Origin: Symsagittifera roscoffensis
Taxonomy: Eukaryota > Xenacoelomorpha > Acoela > Convolutidae
Assembly (NCBI RefSeq): GCF_963678635.1
Contig: NW_026970852.1
Location: 1 to 21,000 of the forward strand
Direction: 5' to 3'
Length of the DNA stretch: 21,000 bases
In this document: one piece after another, positions 8,090 through 16,840 of the stretch
Numbering within the stretch: position 1 is the stretch's first letter
Layout: each line of letters begins with the position of its first letter
The notes under the pieces: generated by a model
The model's input: only the letters and a program-made list of their open reading frames with translations
Databases searched by the model: none
What the model was told of the DNA's origin: nothing
Made by a program: the position numbers and the translations under genes

Positions 8090-9420
8090 GCTAGCTTGCT
8101 AACTCACAGCATTAATACCACCTACAGAAGCGAAAAAAAACGAGGGCATTTTTACAGCTATTCTTGGTCTATCACTCAAAAGCAAATAGCTACCAAGACA
8201 AAATTTTCGGCGATTTCGTGAAGTAAATCCACTGAAGAAAAAAAAGTTGTGCTTTGTCATGGCGTGGTGCACAACACCAACAACAGCCACAGAAGGAACA
8301 ACTATCGCTCAGCTTGTGTCAGGGAGCTCACAAGCTACTCAAAGTTGAAGAAGCATCTCATTTTGGCGATCGTCTATTGCAGACGAGACTGAATGCCCGA
8401 CTTACTTAGTCAGCTACTTGGCACTGAAGTGCTCACTATTCAGGCAACAAAACGGCTACACTCCACGAGCAAGCAGCAAGCAGAATAATCCAGAACAGCT
8501 CAAGGAGTGTTTGTAGATACATCTGATTCCAAAACTGTAGTTGAAGTCTCTGCGAATGGTAATGACGATGGAGAAGGACAAGGATGAGGTGATTGAGAAA
8601 TGGTCTGCTTTCTGCCTTGTGAGTTTTTTTACTCGTGTCCTGCAAAACAAAGACCATAGTACTTTTGCCTACTCTGTGACTGAGAAAAATTTTACAGAAA
8701 AAAGTAACTTGAAAAACTGTGCTAGACTACAAAAGTTTCTGTAAAAATAATTCTTATATCCGTACATAGACTGAGTTTTCTGAGAAAATGACTAAAAAAC
8801 GACTGATACCGGAATTTATTAAGCTTAATGTCCCCAATATTTTTTTTGGACCAAGCTGTGCATACATTTTAGCTGTAACTGCTAAAGACTGAGATGTCTA
8901 GGGCTAACGTGGGACAGAAAAATTTCTCAGGAGATAACAGTCAGAGCCCGATCGTTCGCGCAAAAAAATCAACAAACAGTTTTGGGCATCCGTTTTAACT
9001 TTCGTGAAGCATCAAACTGATGCAAGGTTAAATTTTATTAACAACCCAGAAAACCACAGACAAACTTAGAAAAACTATTCGATATAAAATAAACCTTATG
9101 GTGGTAGAATTGAGCAATCAATTAAAGTGCTTGATAACATTGAACAGTCAGGATGTGTATATGAAATGCTGTCAATGAGTCCTAAGCATTCAATTAGAGA
9201 AGGGTCTAATAAAAAAGTTTTTTTGGCTGATATCAGTATTTTTCTTCTGATATATGAAGAACTAAACTACTAGACAAAGCGGTTGAAAAAACAAGAAAAC
9301 ATAACTAAAATTAATGGCTGCCGGCTGTGCTTTTTGATAAAAGAGTTCGTTTTTGATTAATGAGGAAAAAACTTACGAAATAAAACTGAAAGCTTTGTTA
9401 AGTTTGAAGATTTTTGAAAA
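8090..9420 (+). pseudogene. PLE N-terminal region, decayed
   Basis: One plus-strand frame reads RNNYRSACVRELTSYSKLKK from about 8292, continuing through PDLLSQLLG and SDSKTVVEVSANGNDDGEGQ to about 8585. Its stops (TGA, TAA) sit where single changes from CGA or CAA would create them. Another frame near 9095-9230 reads NPYGGRIEQSIKVLDNIEQS, then YEMLSMSPKHSIREG and FLADISIFL. This resembles the conserved LLSLGPKF-type block ahead of PLE reverse transcriptase. No catalytic motif is expected here. Open frames on the minus strand at 8436-8657 overlap this reading and are taken as shadows. Assignment is moderate, based on position and the 9095-9230 block. Confidence 0.5.
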
Positions 9421-9995
9421 AACATGCAACCACTGTTGAGGTGATACTGAAATTTGAAAAAAAAATTTAAGAAAAAACTTGCAAAAAAAGGAAACGAGAT
9501 AAGTGATCATTTGTATTTGAAGGTCAGGTCATTATTGAGGGGAACGCGCGCGGTTGTACGGTCTAGCTAAGGTACCAAAGGCTGAGAGTTACCTCGGACC
9601 ATTTCTTTCTCTTCCGGGCGGCTCGTATCAAAATTTGAAAAAACGCTTGCGAAGATATTTGACACTATCGATGTTGCCAATATCGAAACCAGCGCTAAAG
9701 AGGCAAGGAAAACAATTGAAAACATTGCTCTAGACCCATACGAAACTATAGTAGCTCATGACGTAAAAAGATTTTTGTTGATGCTCCCCTGAAAGAAGCA
9801 ATTGAAATTGCCTTACTGAAGCTTTTCAGGCAGATTTTTCCCCCAAAATTTGAACTACAATGAAGAACTTTTGAATATGGTGGTCTGTAAGCTATATTTC
9901 GAGTGTATTGATTTATTGTATGTTCAATTTTAAAGTCTAGCAATAGGTGCTTCAATGGCTGAAAGAGTATGAGTTTAGTTTGAAACAGGAAATAC

Positions 9996-10005
9996 GGGGG
10001 GGGGG
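9996..10005 (+). repeat. Run of ten G
   Basis: A G10 homopolymer in otherwise A+T-rich DNA, inside the reverse transcriptase just before the Cys-rich block. It is a likely place for slippage and may explain loss of the first zinc ligand region. Confidence 0.9.
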
Positions 10006-10039
10006 CAGTGGTGAAGCCAACCAATGGCAAGAACGGTTT

Positions 10040-10130
10040 ACACCATGTTGCAACACGAAAGTAACATATAGATTGAAAGAGATTGAATGCGAGAGTTTTC
10101 AAAACTGGAACCATCTTAAATTAGAGGAAA
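10040..10130 (+). pseudogene. PHD-finger-like Cys/His block inside PLE RT
   Basis: The frame 9947-10153 reads PCCNTKVTYRLKEIECESFQ then NWNHLKL. The spacing matches half of a PHD-type zinc finger: a Cys pair, about a dozen residues, then E-C-x2-[C]-x2-W-x-H-x2-[C]. In this copy the expected Cys after ECES is Phe, and the Cys two residues after H-x-x is Leu, so it could no longer bind zinc normally. The block lies between RT motif B (about 9940) and the motif D/E region (10228 on). A PHD finger would suggest binding to chromatin or protein, which is inferred from the family. Confidence 0.55.
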
Positions 10131-10419
10131 AAGTATATAATGTATGCGCTTAATCAACCGAGATAACCTGGTTTTATTAAACAAGAAGAAGACTATTCCC
10201 CAGATAAAATTGTACCTCATGTAAGAGAATGGCATTGTTCAAACAGTCAAGGGTGAGCAAACTCATGTTCTTGATGCCACAAATTCTCTTCATCCAAATC
10301 TACAGTTCACTTCAGAGGAAGCTAGTCCAGATGGGAGTTTACTGGTCCTTGATTTGAACCTAACAATTTCGCAAGATCAGAGGGTGACGTGCACTTGGTA
10401 TCAAAATCTATTAGACTAG

Positions 10420-10576
10420 GGATTAGTAGGTTAAAGAAGCTATGGTAACTAACGTTGTGCAATCTGGGATAAATTCGTTAAAGACGCTATGAAAACTAAC
10501 GTAGCGCGAAACTATGTTGAAGTATATCTGGGAAAATTTGATAGAGAACCTATGTAAAACTAACGTAGCGCAATCA
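10420..10576 (+). repeat. Three degenerate tandem repeats in the PLE
   Basis: Copies of GCTATG.(A)AACTAACGTAGCGC occur at 10439-10460, 10485-10507 and 10549-10571. The last two are preceded by TCTGGGA.AA.TT.G.TA.AGA.C, so the unit is about 47-64 bp. They lie directly after the reverse transcriptase stop, where linker sequence would be expected. Confidence 0.75.
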
Positions 10577-10723
10577 CAAACAAATCAACACCCCGAAATT
10601 TGACCTCAAAATTGGCTGCAGACGTCCATGGCAGTGCAAAGTCCTTGAATGTTAAAACAAGTCTCAGGAAAAAGAGAGAAGGTCTTCAACTCTACAACAA
10701 ACCCACTTCTGATGATTTGTTGT

Positions 10724-11180
10724 AGAGGTAACCAAAACCAGTTATTTGCAAAAGGGTTCCAAAGTTCAATCAACTCTTAAATATTACTTACCACAAGGAA
10801 ACTACAATTGTGTTTACCAGCAGTGAAATCAGCAGTTTCTGATGACCTCAAGCCCGGAGTTGTTTTTAAATTGTTTTTTAGTGCATGTAGTTCCATTTTG
10901 TTGGAAAACTTTGTCGGAAAAAGGGTTGAGGAACAAAAGAAAACTGTTAGCCCTCCCTCACCGATAGCGCTACCCCTTCAGCAAGGCGAACCTAAGAAAA
11001 AAGGCGCAGAAGTGAATTGGACAATTTTACATAGTTTGAATAACCAAAAAAAATAAATACTACTAGGGGCAACAGATATAAGGAAAGAGAAATTGGACAT
11101 GATCACGCGCGATGAGTTTAGAAGCAGGGAGTTGACATTGAGTATTTTACGCATTTTTTTCTTTTTGACTCAAAAACTTC
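10724..11180 (+). pseudogene. PLE linker and GIY-YIG endonuclease, decayed
   Basis: GIY-YIG nucleases nick DNA to prime PLE insertion. One frame stays readable across this stretch with only two internal stops (10782-10784 and 11054-11056). It reads RGNQNQLFAKGFQ, then TTRKLQLCLPAVKS (about 10800), the conserved linker preceding the nuclease. VVFKLFFSACSS (about 10858) follows, in place of the usual VVYK-x-C-x-x-C block containing GIY. The YVG position reads ILLEN and is damaged. GKRVEEQKK keeps the catalytic-region Arg. After KKGAEVNWTILHSLNNQKK and a stop come LGATDIRKEKLDMITRDEFR and SRELTL, the C-terminal EA-YI...E block with Glu replaced. It is not active. Confidence 0.82.
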
Positions 11181-11775
11181 CATAAAAAAATGAAAATTTA
11201 TTAAAATAATTAAATGGGTTCAAAACACTTTTTAACCTAATTGAATAATTTTAAAGTTTAACTGTGGTTGACTAGAGTTTTTACATGATTGCCTAAAATC
11301 AAAACTGCTGTCGAATATTGCAAACTATGTTTGCCAAATGATGTTTTATTGTCATTTAGTTTAATTTATTGTAAAATTTCTGACGATACACATAGTTGCA
11401 AAAAATGATTGAATTGTAATTTTCATCAAATTTTTCTCCAATTTCATTGTGGGAGCTCAACTCAATTTTTCTCGTTCTAAGAATTTTGCTCAGATTTACA
11501 GTGAAAGTTCTACTAAGTCATTCGTGATAACCGGTTTTCTAGATTTTAAAAACCAAACTTCGCGCCTAATTTTGTCCACTCGAGTAGAACGTGGGAAATG
11601 TACGGCCACTGTTGAGGTGATACTGAAAATTGAAGAAAAAAAATTCAAGAAAAAACTTGCCTAGAAGAAAGGGAACGAGATAAGTGATCATTTGTATTTT
11701 AAGGTGAGGTCATAATGTGGGCAACGTGCTCGGTTGTACGGTCTAGCTAAGTTACCAAAGGCTGAGATGAAGTAA
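11150..11775 (+). mobile_element. Second, truncated PLE copy in partial tandem
   Basis: 11160-11450 repeats the upstream stretch 7640-8060. From about 11603 the sequence matches 9431-9590 closely: ACTGTTGAGGTGATACTGAA, then AACGAGATAAGTGATCATTT, then GTTGTACGGTCTAGCTAAG. One frame reads ATVEVILKIEEKKFKKKLA, stop, NEISDHLYFKVRS, stop, CGQRARLYGLAKLPKAEM. This copy retains the better CGQRARLYG sequence, where the first copy is frameshifted. Similarity ends at about 11775. Compared with the first copy it lacks most of the N-terminal region and everything after the fingers. Confidence 0.8.
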
Positions 11776-12273
11776 ATTGGTTTTCACGAAATGAAGTAAT
11801 CTTTTTCGTGCATTCTAAGAAACGGTTTACCAGCTTTTATTTTGTTGATAAATCTCGCCCTATGACGAATCGGTTTGACACCTTAAACTATTGACAAAGA
11901 ACAAGGAGAAGAATGCAACCAAGGAACAAAATCCAAGGCGAGGTCAAAAGAGAACTAAGGGTAAAAGTGCAGGAAGGTCACTGAAAACTATGGAATAAAA
12001 TAGCAATCGACATTAGAAGCAATTCGAATCTGGCAATCAAGAACAAAACTTAACCTGTGCTTTAGTTGGTTGTCAAAATCTTTTTCATCTCCTCATGTTA
12101 ACAGTCTCCTATTGTTGAAACTGTGTAGTTTAAAGGGTTAGCCATTTTATAGCTGACGGTAATTAAATCTTTGAATGAAGTTCCGAGCGGGAATACTTCA
12201 TTCGTACTTTCTGTTGTTTTTTCTTGTATCATTTGATAAACTTTTTTGTATCATTTCTTGTATTATTGACAGT
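11776..12273. other. Unassigned sequence
   Basis: About 500 bp with no supported gene. Short open frames lack domains. It may include more diverged PLE sequence, since it directly follows the truncated copy. Confidence 0.4.
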
Positions 12274-13170
12274 GGTCATATTCAGAAACCGGTTGCTTCC
12301 CTGGTCATGAGTATTTTTAAAACTATTGTTCGAAAAATCTCCTTGATTATCTTTATCCGTCTGAGCAAAAAATATTGAAAAAACTGCAATTTATCTGGAC
12401 TCTATTTGAAATTTCTACCACACGTTTCTGCAAAAGAGACAAAGGTCATATTCAGAAACCGGTTGCTTACCTTTTCATGTGTATTTTCAAAACTTTAGTT
12501 CGAAAAATCTCCTTGATTATCTTTGTCCGTCTGATTAAAAAAAACTGAAAAGGTTGCAATTTATCAGGAGAATATTTGAAATTTCTACCCCACGTCTCTG
12601 CAAAACTAAATTGGAAAAATGCAAGATTCTCGGCCCACTTTATCGGTCTTAAATCTGTGTCATGAAATTTCTCTTTCTCCAGCTGCTTTTACCTGCAATT
12701 TATCATGATTCTTTTTGAAGTTTTACAACGATTCTGCCACACATCTCTGCACAAAAAAATTTTAAGAACTTAGATTCTCGATCCACTTTATCCGTCCTAA
12801 ATCTGTGTCTTGTGAAACAAACAAATTTCATCGAATTCATCTAAGTTGAAAAAAACATAATTTGAAAACAAAAACAAATTATAAAATCTTGAAAAACCCT
12901 GATAATTGAAACAGTGAAAGGAAAAACAGAGCGCATATTAACTACTTGTATTATACAAAATTACTTTTAAAAGTGCAAAAAGTTTTCTTCATTTATTTTT
13001 TCTTTCTTTAAAAATATAATTTTCATTTAATTTGCTTCTCCAGCAAGCTTTACTTGCAATTTACCACAGTTTTACTTGAAATTTACAATTATTTTTTACC
13101 ACAACTCAATCGACAAACATCATTGCTCCAATAAAAAAACTTTTAAAATTCTTAGACTCCCAGCCCTGTA
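12274..13170 (+). repeat. Degenerate tandem repeat, ~150-170 bp units
   Basis: GGTCATATTCAGAAACCGGTTGCTT starts at 12274 and again at 12444, a 170-bp period with long identical stretches (TTCGAAAAATCTCCTTGATT). The unit's TGCAATTTATC...TTTGAAATTTCTACC...CTCTGCAAAA block recurs at about 12385, 12555 and 12692, and more weakly at 13053. A second block, AGATTCTCG.CCCACTTTATC then GGTCTTAAATCTGTGTC, occurs at about 12623 and 12774 and decayed at 13154. The array thus has about four units, the last interrupted by about 200 bp (12830-13020). No protein is encoded. Confidence 0.75.
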
Positions 13171-13294
13171 AATATCGACTACATGGATTTTGTTCCTTCA
13201 AATCAATGGGGATAAACTTATAATTGCATCAGCTGCCTCCTATATGGGGATAATATAATTTTTAATTTTAAAATTAATATGACGAGGGCATTCA

Positions 13295-13370
13295 ATTTTT
13301 AGGAACTTTTTCAGATGTTATACGTGTCAACACTCCAACAATCTCCTTCAAAACCAAACCAAACCTAACT
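13295..13370 (+). repeat. 5'-end fragment of the CR1/L2-like LINE (copy a)
   Basis: TTTCAGATGTTATACGTGTCAA and later CAAAACCAAACCAAACCTAAC match 14029-14092 and 16468-16530. It is the shortest of three copies of this LINE 5' region; similarity ends near 13371. Confidence 0.65.
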
Positions 13371-13381
13371 TGAAAGATTAA

Positions 13382-13708
13382 CCACAGTTTCATATCGAGG
13401 ATAAGGTTGATAAAGTCATAATCTGTATATACCGGTTAAAGGTTTTTCAGAAAAAATCAAAATTAAATGAACCTTTGAAAAAACTCACCTTTGAGGAATT
13501 CGGCAAGCTGAACAAAGAAACCTTAAACAAAATTTTTTCCGACTTTTTAGTGCAAAAAGAAGACAATATCCACAACATCACAATGTTTCAAGCCGACATT
13601 ACCAACAAATACCAATGTTCATTCATACAGAGGCAGTACAGCCTCAGAAAACATCCAGGTGCCGTAAAACATGAACTTGAAAAGTCTCAAAAGCATATTA
13701 GTCCATGA
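13382..13708 (+). CDS. Orphan open frame, possible terminal exon
   Basis: An open frame of 108 codons ends at TGA 13706-13708. I do not recognise the protein. It is hydrophilic, rich in Lys, Glu, Asn and Gln, with segments KKLTFEEFGKLNKETLNKIF and QCSFIQRQYSLRKHPGAVKH, and shows no membrane segment or signal peptide. There is no ATG near the start of the frame; the first Met codon is internal, so a conventional start is doubtful. A TTTTTCAG at 13443-13450 resembles a splice acceptor, and the frame stays open on both sides of it; a last exon starting at 13451 would fit. AATAAA occurs at 13773-13778 and 13777-13782, about 70 bp after the stop, as expected of a 3' end. Composition differs from the surrounding repeats. 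Alternatives are ORF1 of a nearby LINE or a chance open frame. Confidence 0.4.
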   Translation, partial: PQFHIEDKVDKVIICIYRLKVFQKKSKLNEPLKKLTFEEFGKLNKETLNKIFSDFLVQKEDNIHNITMFQADITNKYQCSFIQRQYSLRKHPGAVKHELEKSQKHISP

Positions 13709-13772
13709 TGGAACAAATACTAGTTTTAAGAGGAAATGTAAAAACGTTAATATAATGGTAAATGTATAAATG

Positions 13773-13782
13773 AATAAATAAA
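13773..13782 (+). promoter_or_regulatory. Overlapping AATAAA poly(A) signals
   Basis: AATAAATAAA, two overlapping canonical hexamers downstream of the stop at 13708. In A+T-rich DNA such hexamers also arise by chance. Confidence 0.4.
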
Positions 13783-14009
13783 TTTGAGACCCAATACGCA
13801 GAACTTGTGAATATTATACAGACTTTATTTGAAATAGAAATGATAATTTTGACGGAAAATTGTTTAAAAGAACCAACTTAAAGATGTTTCATCTGACAAG
13901 TTTAGCGAGAAACTAACAAAATAATTTATTTCAGTAAAAACCTAAACAAAATGGGGTTGAAGCTCTCTCTGTGTCAACAATACACAATTTAATGGCCAAA
14001 AAGTAATCC
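13783..14009. other. Unassigned sequence
   Basis: A+T-rich with no open frame of note. It leads into the LINE 5' region. Confidence 0.4.
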
Positions 14010-14431
14010 ATTTTTTTGAAACTGTTTCAGATCTTATACGTGTCTCATTATTTGAACAGTTTCTCTTGAAACCAATCCAAACCAAACTTTTATGATTCAC
14101 GATATTATATTTTTAATGGTCGTTTATATATTGAATACCGTTTTTTTAAATCAAATTTACCAACCCAGTCTTATAATTACATGCGCGACCATACCTCATA
14201 TTTCTAATTGTTAAGACAGATATAGCTGATTTGATGGTTTTTTTCTCTTGTTACTTCATAAGAAGTCAATTTTGCTCTTACTGATTATCATCTTCAGAAA
14301 CAATTTTTATTCTGATGAATGTTTTATTTTATTTGTACTTTCAGTTGCAAAAAATACTCATTTATGGTTTCATCGGCTGCAACATCAAAATATTTTAGAG
14401 TACGTGCTCCAGTTTTTTGCTCTAAAGAAAA

Positions 14432-15070
14432 ATGATCATTTTATTATCCCACTCTGAGATGTTATCAGATGATTTACCTCCTTATCCAGGGCCATATATT
14501 GAATATAATCGACAAGCCAATTAAATACAAAACTGTACAAATCACTTGAAAATATACACTTAAACTGCCGAGATCTCTGCAATATAAAATTCAAGACTAA
14601 AAAATCTAGTCAAAACACTAGGCGTTGATACAATTTTTATTTTCATTGAAATTTGGTTCAATGAAACAGTTTGTGGGCTCTAGAAAATAAAAAATTTGTC
14701 GCATTGGACGCAAAAGGAACAATGCCTCAACATTTAATTCAAAAGGTAGCTGTGTGATGTTATTTCCACTTTGAAAATTTAAGCCAAAAATAAGACTTGA
14801 TCTAAAAAGTCACTAGGCGTTTATAACTGGAATTATTTAAATAAAGATGAAAAAGAGTCATTAGAAACAATTAGGTGCCGATTGATCTTGAAGTTAAAAA
14901 TAAAATTTGTCCAAATCTTTTCATGAGTTCTTTGATTACACAATCAGTAATAGCTCTGATTTTGATTTGTCCAAAAAACCTCCGTATTTCATTCCGCTGT
15001 TAAAACTGATCATTGTGCTGTCTTACTTGGTGTGTTGACGATTGTAGTAGTTGATGAAAAGGAGTCCAAC
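14432..15070 (+). pseudogene. LINE ORF2 N-terminus and AP endonuclease, decayed
   Basis: The endonuclease nicks target DNA to prime reverse transcription. An ATG at 14432 is conserved in copy 2 (16841) and opens a frame MIILLSHSEMLSDDLPPYPG, corresponding to the short hydrophobic start plus SGDIHPNPGP-like motif of such ORF2 proteins. After a stop, LENIHLNCRDLCN near 14549 fits the start of the endonuclease. Later segments include NETVCGL (14656) and ALDAKG, and a decayed middle. The strongest evidence is SAVKTDHCAVLLGVL (about 14997-15041), which matches the C-terminal SDH-type motif with Ser replaced by Thr. Many stops and shifts are present. Confidence 0.65.
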
Positions 15071-15764
15071 CTTCAAACGTACAACAAATGATAAAAAATA
15101 TGCAGAAAATAATTTTATAACAATTTGGTGAAAATGGTTTGCAAATCTTTCTATGAAAAACAAGACCCCGAAATTAAAAATTACACATTTTCTAATGAAA
15201 GCGTAGCGCAATAAAATAAATCGTGTGCACCACAGGAAACAGTTTTCATGGGACGTGACAAACTAAAACACAACTAGAGGATGATTCATTCATCAAAAAA
15301 TTATTCAATACCGGGAAAAATGATCATTAGTGCTGGAAAAATATCAATGATACAAGAAATTCAAGAAAAACTACCATTAAAATAATTTTGATTCAAAATT
15401 TGTTCGATGTCATAACTATCGAAAGTTGTAAAATGGCTAGCTTTTTGAACAATGAATTTTAAATCTTAGAATAATTTTCCAAAATATTACTAAGAGTTAT
15501 AGGACTTGATTTATACTCAAACTGAATTACCTGAAAAAACGTGATCTTAGTTATTTCATCATTGGAATGCCAAAAAACTGAGGAAGCTCAATCAATGAAA
15601 ACACTCAGGTCTTCAAATATACCAGCCTGGGCACCTAGAGACGGTGTAGCATATAAGATAGCATATAGCAGTGTTCGGTTAGCATATGCGAACTCCATAC
15701 TTTACTCATTAATGAGTATATTGGATATAGGAAAACTCCGGTAAATCTTAAAAGACATTGGTTA

Positions 15765-16234
15765 CACCTGTATAAAAATGAGACCCGGAAGGTTGAGAAA
15801 ACTATAGACCTATTTCAATCGCGAAAATAAAGTTAATAATTTTTTAAAAAATTTCTATGTAAGCAATTGAGCGAGTGTCTCCTGAAGTATTGTTGCAAAA
15901 GTGAAACACAATTTCCGAGCATCATATTCAATCAAATATGCAGTATTATAATGTACTGAATTGTTTCAAACCCATTTCAAGGCGTTACGCATCTGCATTG
16001 AATCATTTCAATACGTTCCAAGCTACAGGGCTTGGACCACTCAACCGAAGATGCACTAACATAATGTACAGAACATTCAGAAAATCATTTGCTGTTAAGA
16101 AAAATGTCTGCCTCCCCTTTGATCCCTCGAAAGCATTTGACTCCATCAACCACAATTTTTTTAAGATCAAACTCGAAAACATAGATTTATCAGAAAACAC
16201 GATTGATCTGATTGAAAACTTTGTGAGCAACTGA
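15765..16234 (+). pseudogene. LINE reverse transcriptase, front half, decayed
   Basis: The fingers motif ENYRPISIAKI lies at about 15798-15830, preceded after a one-base shift by KNET/DPE-KVE sequence as usual before NYRPIS. The frame 15938-16234 is open for 98 codons. It contains TGLGPLNRRCTN, then KNVCLPFDPSKAFDSINHN (about 16108-16160), motif A with the catalytic Asp inside FDPSKAFD, then KIKLENIDLSENTIDLIENF. Motif B and the FADD box are absent; sequence after 16240 is a degraded repeat of an earlier part. Not active. Confidence 0.85.
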
Positions 16235-16299
16235 GTGCAAAAAAAAATACAACATTCAATAATACCCAATCAGACTAGATTTTTCCAATTCAAGGCTTT

Positions 16300-16430
16300 G
16301 CGCACGGTACAATTTTCGGATCACGCTACAGTTCTTAGACTACTCAGCCCAAAATGCACTCATAAACTGTACTGAATCATTTGAAAAATCATTTGGTAAC
16401 AACATAACTTTTGCGCCTCATTCTTTTAAT
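16300..16430 (+). repeat. Diverged second copy of an RT segment
   Basis: The reading LRLLSPKCTHKLY then IIKKSFGNNI parallels LGPLNRRCTNIMYRTFRKSF at 16030-16095, and the nucleotides share GCACT.A.A....TGTAC.GAA and AAAATCATTTG. It is a degraded duplicate or a piece of another LINE copy. Confidence 0.45.
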
Positions 16431-16840
16431 GGCAAAAAAATTGATCCATTTTAATGAAAACGTTTTAGGTTTTTTAATGTGTCAAAGTTTTAACAGTCGC
16501 CCTTGAAACCAATCCAAACCTAACTTTTACGTGTCACAAAAGAATAATTTCAATCGCCGTATCAAAGTTACCAACCCAGTTTTATAGTTACATGCGCGGC
16601 TCTCGTCATAATTTTAATGGTTAAGACAGATTTTTCTTCCTTGTGACTTCATCAGAAGTCAATTTCACTCTTACAGAGCAAAATTTTAACAAGTATTATG
16701 ATCAAAAACGATTTTGGTTTTGATGAAAGTTTTTTTTTATTTGTTCTTTCAGTTGAAAAAAAATACGCATTCATAGTTGCATCTCCTGCAGCATCAAAAG
16801 TTTTAAGAGTACGTGCTCCAATTTTTCCCTCTAAGCAAAA

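Larger units (their letters stand above)
9420..10419 (+). pseudogene. PLE reverse transcriptase with PHD-like insert, decayed
   Basis: PLE reverse transcriptases are related to telomerase and copy element RNA. The reading runs NEISDHLYLKVRS (about 9497), then RARLYGLAKVPKAES (about 9547, the R-x-YGL-K fingers block). ANIETSAKEARKTIEN follows (about 9677), then ETIVAHDVKRF with the motif A Asp at 9760-9762, a frameshift, and VDAPLKEAIEIALLKL. Next come LLNMVVCKLYFECIDLLYVQ and SLAIGAS (about 9930-9955), a damaged motif B, continuing after a frameshift with WLKEYEFSLKQEI. A Cys-rich PHD-like block occupies 10040-10130. The catalytic YxDD box is not recognisable. The C-terminal part 10228-10419 is open for 63 codons, with LHPNLQFTSEE and LLVLDLNLTISQDQRVTCTW, typical of PLE motifs D and E. 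Confidence 0.85.
7640..11180 (+). mobile_element. Penelope-like element (RT + GIY-YIG), decayed
   Basis: Plus-strand fragments match the order of an endonuclease-bearing Penelope-like element: an N-terminal region (about 8100-9420), reverse transcriptase (9420-10419), linker and GIY-YIG endonuclease (10724-11180). The non-coding stretch 7640-8060 resembles 11160-11450, which follows the endonuclease. This is the direct-repeat (pseudo-LTR) arrangement created by the partial tandem copies typical of PLEs. Stops and frameshifts are frequent but the motifs remain readable. The element lies beside the 5'-truncated gypsy remnant on the opposite strand. Confidence 0.85.
14010..16430 (+). mobile_element. 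CR1/L2-like LINE, copy 1, decayed
   Basis: Plus-strand non-LTR retrotransposon remnant: a 5' region shared with 16440-16990 and 13295-13370, an ORF2 start near 14432, AP-endonuclease (about 14549-15060) and the front half of reverse transcriptase (15765-16234). Thumb and 3' end are not present before copy 2 begins. Clade assignment is by the SGDIHPNPGP-type N-terminus, the TDH endonuclease motif, NYRPIS and SKAFDSINH; CR1, L2 or a near relative would fit. Confidence 0.82.

Noticed and set aside
8436-8657. Two minus-strand frames of 64-73 codons
   Set aside because: No family resemblance, and the plus strand carries a plausible PLE N-terminal reading over the same bases.
12175-12378. 67-codon plus-strand frame starting at an ATG, hydrophobic
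   Set aside because: It extends into the tandem repeat and is broken in the next repeat unit; probably chance.
15541-15744. 67-codon plus-strand frame in LINE copy 1
   Set aside because: Lies between endonuclease and RT motifs without matching either; kept as part of the decayed LINE, not a separate gene.
16003-16269. 88-codon minus-strand frame
   Set aside because: Exact antisense of the LINE RT block with SKAFDSINH.
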